Source of the DNA: Streptomyces pseudovenezuelae
GTDB lineage: Bacteria > Actinomycetota > Actinomycetes > Streptomycetales > Streptomycetaceae
Direction of reading: 5' to 3'
Assembly (NCBI RefSeq): GCF_029892565.1
Contig: NZ_JARXVH010000021.1
Coordinates: forward strand, 1 to 64,000
DNA: 64,000 nucleotides
Positions 59,663 through 64,000 of this stretch are shown here, one piece after another (position 1 is the stretch's first letter; every line of letters begins with the position of its first letter). A program made the position numbers and the translations under genes. The notes under the pieces are model-generated. The model had not been told where the DNA came from. It worked only from the letters and a program-made list of their open reading frames with translations, and made no database searches.

Positions 59663-61473
59663 GCCTGGCCTCCGTCCTGTCCGTGCGCCTTGTCGTGCGC
59701 CCGGTGGGGCTCGAACGCGGACGGGTTGATCCCGCCGGCTCCCGGGCCCGCCTGGTGAGGAATACGTGCCTCGTCGCCGTCCTGTTCGGACGAGTCGCCC
59801 CCGGAATGCGCCTCGCGTTCGGCGACGACCTCCTTGACGGCGTCCAGGACACCCCGGTAGCCGGAGCAGCGGCACAGGTTGCCGCACAGTGCCTGGCGGG
59901 CCTCCAGCTCGGTCGGCGCCGGGTTGCCCTCCAGGAGGTCGTGGACGGTCATCGCCATGCCGGGCACGCAGAAGCCGCACTGCACGGCGCCGCACTTGGC
60001 GAGCGCCCGCTGCACGTCCGAGGGCTGTCCGTCCTCGGCGAGGCCCTCGACGGTGCGTACTTCGGAGCCCGCGGCGGTGACGGCGGGGACCAGGCAGGAG
60101 GCGACGAGCCGTCCGTCGACCTGGACGTTGCAGGCCCCGCACTCACCCTGCGAGCAGCCGTCCTTGGCGCCCGCGAGGCCGAGCCGCTCGCGCAGCACGT
60201 AGAGCAGCGACTCGCCGACCCAGGCGTCGGAGACGGGCCGGTCGGCGCCGTTGACGCGCAGGACGTAGGAGGCGAGGGGGTGTTCCTCACCGGGAGGCGG
60301 TGGCGGGGCGTCGTCGGCCGAGGTGTCGGGGTGGCCGTCGGACGCCGCGTGGCCGTCGTCGGCGGAGCCTTCGTGACCGTCGGACTCGGCGGGACCGGCA
60401 GGCGCAGGGCGGACCGCGGTGTCCGAACCGTCCGAGGCGTCAAGGGTGTCGGGGCCGGCGGAGGCGTGCGCCTCGGCGCCGTTCCGTCCGCTCGCGGTGT
60501 CCCGCTCGGACCCGGGGAAGGGCTCCACGGGCCTCTCAGGCGCCTCAGCGGCCTCCTGGGCGCCCTCGGACACTCTCGCCGCCGCGGCGGCCTCTCCGGG
60601 GTCGCGAGGGGGCCTGGAGGCGGCCACGGCGGACACTTCCCCGTAGGCCCCGGGCGGCTGTTCGTCGGCGCGGGGGGCGACGTCCTGCGCTCCGGCCGCC
60701 TGTCGTGCACCGACGTGGTCGTCGGCGACCGGCTCGGCGGAGTACTCGTCGGCGTACTCACCGGCACGCGCCCGTGCGTCCTCGTCGCCGGCGTGCGGCG
60801 GCATGCTCAAGGGGCGACGCGTGCCCGCGTGCCCGGCGCCCGCATGGGGTGCGGCCGTTCCCGGCGGCTCGTCCGTGACGGCGCCGGACTCCTGCGCCCA
60901 CGGCTGGCCCGTCCCGTCCGTCGCCCAGGGCGCGGCGGCACCCCCGGGCAGCGTGGCCGGCGGGGTGCCGCCGCCCCACTGCTGGACCAGGGACGAGGTG
61001 GTGAACTCGCCCGATTCGTCCGGAAGATCACCGTCGGCGACCGGGATCGACCACTGCCCGGTCACGTCCTGGCCGGGATGACCGGGCCCGGGCTGAGCCC
61101 CGGTGCCGCCGGGCGGCTCCTCGAAGGCCCACTGCTGCGTGGACGCGGGGTTGTACGCGAACCGGTCGTTCCCGGCGTCCTGCGGCACGCTGTTCGGGTC
61201 GGGCCACTGGGCGCCCTCGCCCGGCGCGGGCATCGCCCAGCTGCCGGTCCCCGAGGGGTCCGCCTCCGTCGAGCCGGGCGTGGCCGCTATCTGCGGCGGC
61301 ACATACCCGTGTCCCGGCGCGGCCAGCGGCTCGGCGGAGGCCAGGAGCGCCTCGATGCCACCCTCGGGGAGTTTCACGAAGGCGGTGGCGCCGTCGTCGT
61401 AGTCGCCCTGGGGCAGCGGGTCCCAGCGGCCGCCGCCCCGGGGGGCGCCTTCTCCGTGCTGGTCGTCGGTCAC
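59659..61473 (-). CDS. 2Fe-2S subunit of xanthine dehydrogenase family with long disordered N-terminus
   Basis: This protein of about 604 residues has a C-terminal ferredoxin-like [2Fe-2S] domain from about residue 410 (KDGCSQGECGACNVQVDGRLVASC) and the alpha-helical Fe-S domain (CGAVQCGFCVPGM, then CGNLCRCSGYRG). Both cluster-binding cysteine sets are complete. The usual subunit is about 160 residues; residues 1-400 here are low-complexity acidic, Pro/Ala/Gly/Asp-rich sequence with no motif. The GTG start at 61473 overlaps the FAD subunit stop (GTGA). Confidence 0.86.
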   Translation of the reverse strand: MTDDQHGEGAPRGGGRWDPLPQGDYDDGATAFVKLPEGGIEALLASAEPLAAPGHGYVPPQIAATPGSTEADPSGTGSWAMPAPGEGAQWPDPNSVPQDAGNDRFAYNPASTQQWAFEEPPGGTGAQPGPGHPGQDVTGQWSIPVADGDLPDESGEFTTSSLVQQWGGGTPPATLPGGAAAPWATDGTGQPWAQESGAVTDEPPGTAAPHAGAGHAGTRRPLSMPPHAGDEDARARAGEYADEYSAEPVADDHVGARQAAGAQDVAPRADEQPPGAYGEVSAVAASRPPRDPGEAAAAARVSEGAQEAAEAPERPVEPFPGSERDTASGRNGAEAHASAGPDTLDASDGSDTAVRPAPAGPAESDGHEGSADDGHAASDGHPDTSADDAPPPPPGEEHPLASYVLRVNGADRPVSDAWVGESLLYVLRERLGLAGAKDGCSQGECGACNVQVDGRLVASCLVPAVTAAGSEVRTVEGLAEDGQPSDVQRALAKCGAVQCGFCVPGMAMTVHDLLEGNPAPTELEARQALCGNLCRCSGYRGVLDAVKEVVAEREAHSGGDSSEQDGDEARIPHQAGPGAGGINPSAFEPHRAHDKAHGQDGGQA

Positions 61474-62390
61474 GACAGCGCCCTCCCCAGTGCTCGTCGG
61501 GCCAGCGCGGCGACGGTGCGCCGCAGATGCAGTACGGCGGGCGGAAGCTGTGGCACGGACCCGTCCGCCTCCGGGACCGGGTCGGGGATGCAGGCCGCGG
61601 CGACGTACTCGCCGAAGGCGGTGAGCGCCTCCGGGACGATCGTGCGGCCGTTGTCCCAGTCGATGAGGCGGGCGACCCAGTGCTCGGCGTCCAGCGGGCG
61701 CAGCGGCATCGGCGCTATGGCTCCGACGGCGCACCGCACTCCGCGCCGGGCGGGGTCCAGGACGACCGCGACGGACGCGACGGCGCGTCCGGGGCCGGTC
61801 CGTCCGGTGGCCTTCAGGAAGACCTGGGGCGCGTGCAGCAGCGGCATCCTTACGAAGCCGATGAGTTCGCCGCCGCGCAGCATGTCCACGCCGGCCAGCA
61901 GGTGCGAGACCGGGATCTCCCGGCGGGCGCCGGCCGGGCCCGCGATGATCAGCGTCGCCTCCAGGGCGGCCAGCACGGGCAGCGCGTCCCCGGTGGGGGC
62001 GGCCGAGGCGATGTTGCCGCCCAGGGTGCCCGCGTTGCGGATCTGCGGCGGCCCTGCGGCGCGGGCCGCGGCGGCCAGCGCCGGGATCAGGGCGGCGAAG
62101 TCGGGGCGGCCCATACGCGCGTGCGTGAGGCCCGCGCCGAGCAGTGCGTGGCCGTCCTGGTACTGCCAGCCGCGGATCTCGCTGATCCGGCCGAGGCCGA
62201 CCAGCGCGGCGGGCCTGAGCTGTCCGGAGTTGACGGCGGCCATGAGGTCGGTGCCGCCGGCCACGGGCACGGCGGCGGGCATGGCGGCCAGGGCCGCCAC
62301 GGCTTCGTCCAGCGTCGTGGGCAGCGTGACGGACTGCGCCGACTGCGGTGCTTGCGTGGTCAAACCGGCTGCCCCTTCCCGCTGCCCCAC
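61470..62390 (-). CDS. FAD-binding subunit of xanthine dehydrogenase family
   Basis: This subunit of about 306 residues has the FAD_binding_5 motif PVAGGTDLMAAVNSG near 43, and TLGGNIASAAPTGDALPVL with the second FAD loop. A CO dehydrogenase-type C-terminal FAD domain follows. With the two downstream genes it forms the classic small (Fe-S), medium (FAD) and large (Mo) set, here in the order FAD, Fe-S, Mo. It is the first gene. The start is GTG 62390 or a TTG 30 bases later. Confidence 0.88.
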   Translation of the reverse strand: MGQREGAAGLTTQAPQSAQSVTLPTTLDEAVAALAAMPAAVPVAGGTDLMAAVNSGQLRPAALVGLGRISEIRGWQYQDGHALLGAGLTHARMGRPDFAALIPALAAAARAAGPPQIRNAGTLGGNIASAAPTGDALPVLAALEATLIIAGPAGARREIPVSHLLAGVDMLRGGELIGFVRMPLLHAPQVFLKATGRTGPGRAVASVAVVLDPARRGVRCAVGAIAPMPLRPLDAEHWVARLIDWDNGRTIVPEALTAFGEYVAAACIPDPVPEADGSVPQLPPAVLHLRRTVAALARRALGRALS

Positions 62391-62531
62391 CTGGTCCCAC
62401 CTGTGCTGCCGTACGGTACGTGCTGACAGGGCGGACGTGGCAACTCTGGCACATCTTCGCCGGGGCCGAAGACAGGGGTCCGCTAGGCGGCATTCGCCCG
62501 CCTCACCAGCGAGATGACCCGTTTTCGCACA

Positions 62532-62571
62532 GCATCACCGGAGCATGCGAATTGGCACTCTTCGGTGATGC
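62532..62571. repeat. Inverted repeat followed by T tract
   Basis: GCATCACCG (62532-62540) and CGGTGATGC (62563-62571) are complementary. On the plus strand a TTTTTT run follows 8 bases later. It lies in the gap between the FAD subunit promoter and the hexosaminidase end, with no plus-strand gene. It could be a terminator or an operator. Confidence 0.45.
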
Positions 62572-62590
62572 TTGCGACGTTTTTTCCCCT

Positions 62591-62651
62591 ACCTGTTCGG
62601 CAGGGGCGGCTACTTGTTCGGCGGGGTGGGCTACCTGTGCGGCGGCTGCCC
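62591..62651 (+). repeat. Three-copy 21-bp tandem repeat
   Basis: Units starting TACCTGTTCGG, TACTTGTTCGG and TACCTGTGCGG recur at 62591, 62612 and 62633. The last unit overlaps the 3' end of the GH20 gene. Function is unknown; it may affect the 3' end of that transcript. Confidence 0.65.
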
Positions 62652-64000
62652 TTCGATCGGGCGGCCGAGCACACCGGGGCGTCGCTGCCACGGCAGCGGT
62701 CCGGCCGGCGGGCGGTAGGCGACGCCCAGGGCGTCGAGGCGCGCGTAGTGGACGGCCATCCGCCGCTCGAAGTCGGCGAAGTCCCGTTCCGCCGGGGCCG
62801 GCAGGGCGCTCCAGGCCACCTCGGCGAAGGCGGCGAGGCGCGGGAACGTCTGGTAGTCCACGCGTGCCTGATCCTCCATCACCTCGGTCCAGACGTTGGC
62901 CTGCGTACCGAGGACGTGCTTCGCCTCGTCCGGAGTCAGCTCCGCCGGAACCGGCTCGAAGCGGTAGACGTCCTCCAGGGTGCGCACGAACCCGATGGGC
63001 ACGGGCTCGTCGGGGCCGCCGTGCTGACGGTGGTCCAAGTACACGTACTGCTCGGGGCACATGACGACGTCGTGGCCGGCCCGCGCGGCGGCGATCCCGC
63101 CCCCGTAGCCCCGCCAGGAGGAGACGGCCGCGCCCTCGGCGAGGCCGCCCTCCAGGATCTCGTCCCAGCCGATCAGCCGACGCCCGCGCGCGGTCAGCCA
63201 CTTGTCGAAGTGCCGGACGAACCAGGACTGCAACGCGTCCTCGTCGTCGAGGTCGAGTTCCTTGATGCGGTTCTGCGCGGTGTGCGACTCCCGCCACTGG
63301 TCCTTGGGGCATTCGTCGCCCCCGATGTGGATGAACTCCGAGGGGAAGAGATCGAGCACTTCCTCGAACACCCCCTCGTAGAAGCTCAGGGTGTTGTCAG
63401 TGGGGGCCAGTACGTTGGGATTGATCCCCCAGGTGTCCCAGACGGAGAGGGCGGTGGTGTCGATGACGTCGGTGTTGCCGAGTTCCGCGTACGCGGCGAT
63501 GGCGGCCTGCGAGTGGCCCGGTACGTCGATTTCGGGGACGACGGTGATATGCCGCTCGGCGGCGTACGCGACGATCTCCCGGATGTCGTCCTGGGTGTAG
63601 AAGCCCCCGTGCGGCTTCTCGTCCCACAGCGGCGAGGCCCGGTGGCCGAATTTCGTGCGCGACCGCCAGGACGCGGTCTCCGTCAGTTTCGGGTACCGCT
63701 TGATCTCGACGCGCCAGCCCTGGTCGTCCGTCAAGTGGAAGTGGAAGACGTTGAGTTTGTGCGCGGCCAGCAGGTCCAGGTAGCGCAGGACGCCTTCCTT
63801 CGGCATGAAGTGCCGGGCGACGTCGAGCATGAGGCCGCGCCAGCGGAAGCGGGGCGCGTCGTCGATGGTCTGGTGCGGCACGCCGTAGGTCGTGTCGGGG
63901 TGGATCGGCGCGCGGCGGAAGGCCGCGGGGCCCAGCAGTTGACGCAGCGTCTGGGCGCCCCAGAACACGCCGGCCGGGCTGCCGCCCTTGATCACGGCAC
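62631..64000 (-). CDS. Beta-N-acetylhexosaminidase (GH20), 5' end outside the window
   Basis: At least 454 residues of a GH20 glycoside hydrolase are present. There is a domain start SPAGVFWGAQTLRQLLGP, then RFRWRGLMLDVARHFMPKEGVLRYLDLLAAHKLNVFHFHLTDDQGWR and EIDVPGHSQAAIAAY. The catalytic Asp-Glu pair stands in FIHIGGDECPKDQW, and WDEILEGGL and late Trp residues form the sugar site. It releases GlcNAc from chitin-derived oligomers. The frame is still open at the window edge, so the N-terminus (with any signal peptide) lies beyond 64000. Confidence 0.93.
   Translation of the reverse strand, partial: AVIKGGSPAGVFWGAQTLRQLLGPAAFRRAPIHPDTTYGVPHQTIDDAPRFRWRGLMLDVARHFMPKEGVLRYLDLLAAHKLNVFHFHLTDDQGWRVEIKRYPKLTETASWRSRTKFGHRASPLWDEKPHGGFYTQDDIREIVAYAAERHITVVPEIDVPGHSQAAIAAYAELGNTDVIDTTALSVWDTWGINPNVLAPTDNTLSFYEGVFEEVLDLFPSEFIHIGGDECPKDQWRESHTAQNRIKELDLDDEDALQSWFVRHFDKWLTARGRRLIGWDEILEGGLAEGAAVSSWRGYGGGIAAARAGHDVVMCPEQYVYLDHRQHGGPDEPVPIGFVRTLEDVYRFEPVPAELTPDEAKHVLGTQANVWTEVMEDQARVDYQTFPRLAAFAEVAWSALPAPAERDFADFERRMAVHYARLDALGVAYRPPAGPLPWQRRPGVLGRPIEGQPPHR

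Noticed and set aside
59683..62517. A 944-codon plus-strand frame opposite the molybdenum-hydroxylase genes
   Set aside because: It lacks motifs and start signals and lies opposite three coupled genes with clear cofactor motifs.

Overview
This is a high-GC, linear-chromosome-type Streptomyces core region. The evidence is strong third-position G/C in all real genes, many GTG starts, an SsgA-family sporulation protein, a GlcNAc PTS flanked by DasR-type sites, and Streptomyces-style families (DUF397, DUF1707, DUF3618, DUF2510-RDD, class E sortase LAXTG anchor). From memory, the gene order nagF-nagE1-nagE2, clpS, pncB/pncA, ssgG, glcD-like, hppD, lrp resembles the S. coelicolor SCO29xx region. 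This was not checked by any search.

Layout. 0.3-3.3 kb: DUF397 protein, a hypothetical protein, a MarR regulator divergent from an alpha/beta hydrolase with a palindromic operator between them, and a small membrane protein. 3.3-13 kb: a Tat-exported, sortase-anchored alginate-lyase-like protein, an MFS transporter, a DUF445 membrane protein, a secreted SGNH hydrolase, a DUF1707/LiaF-like protein and a three-gene ABC-2 exporter. 13-17.4 kb: a class A penicillin-binding protein, a SugE/Gdx guanidinium exporter behind what looks like a guanidine-III riboswitch, a GroES-like protein, a DUF3618 protein and bcp. 17.5-19.2 kb: two modular HNH nucleases and an odd tRNA-like gene with anticodon UAG and a short variable loop. 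19.2-24.4 kb: rdgB, rph and the N-acetylglucosamine PTS (nagF, nagE1, nagE2) with three DasR-type boxes. 24.4-30.5 kb: an MBL hydrolase, a membrane-anchored PemK/MazF protein, the CysM-CysO-Mec cysteine pathway with a cysteine-containing leader peptide, an amino-acid permease broken by an amber codon, DUF2017 and clpS. 30.5-36 kb: pncB and pncA for NAD salvage, and a large secreted M6 metalloprotease. 36-44 kb: two RDD proteins, ssgG, an FAD-linked oxidase, a TPR protein, and hppD divergent from an Lrp-type regulator. 44-48 kb: a four-gene betaine/choline-type ABC importer followed by an ArsR-type regulator. 48-57 kb: an S16 protease, IclR, a DEAH helicase, a Doc/RHH toxin-antitoxin pair, an MFS exporter, tRNA-Cys, a monooxygenase-like protein, a tandem SUKH-4 protein and a P-loop kinase. 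57-62.4 kb: a three-subunit molybdenum hydroxylase (FAD, 2Fe-2S, Mo) with translationally coupled GTGA overlaps. The window ends inside a GH20 hexosaminidase.

How genes work together. The nag PTS imports N-acetylglucosamine, and the hexosaminidase at the right edge plausibly supplies it from chitin oligomers. Both functions fit DasR control, although boxes are visible only at the nag genes. Mec, CysO and CysM form the protein-thiocarboxylate cysteine route, and the leader peptide suggests attenuation by cysteine. PncA converts nicotinamide to nicotinate and PncB carries it into NAD. The riboswitch and SugE fit a guanidine-sensing export unit. The most unusual items are the riboswitch, the UAG tRNA-like gene beside the modular HNH pair, the Mo-hydroxylase lacking its usual catalytic glutamate and carrying a long disordered extension on the Fe-S subunit, and the amber-split permease.
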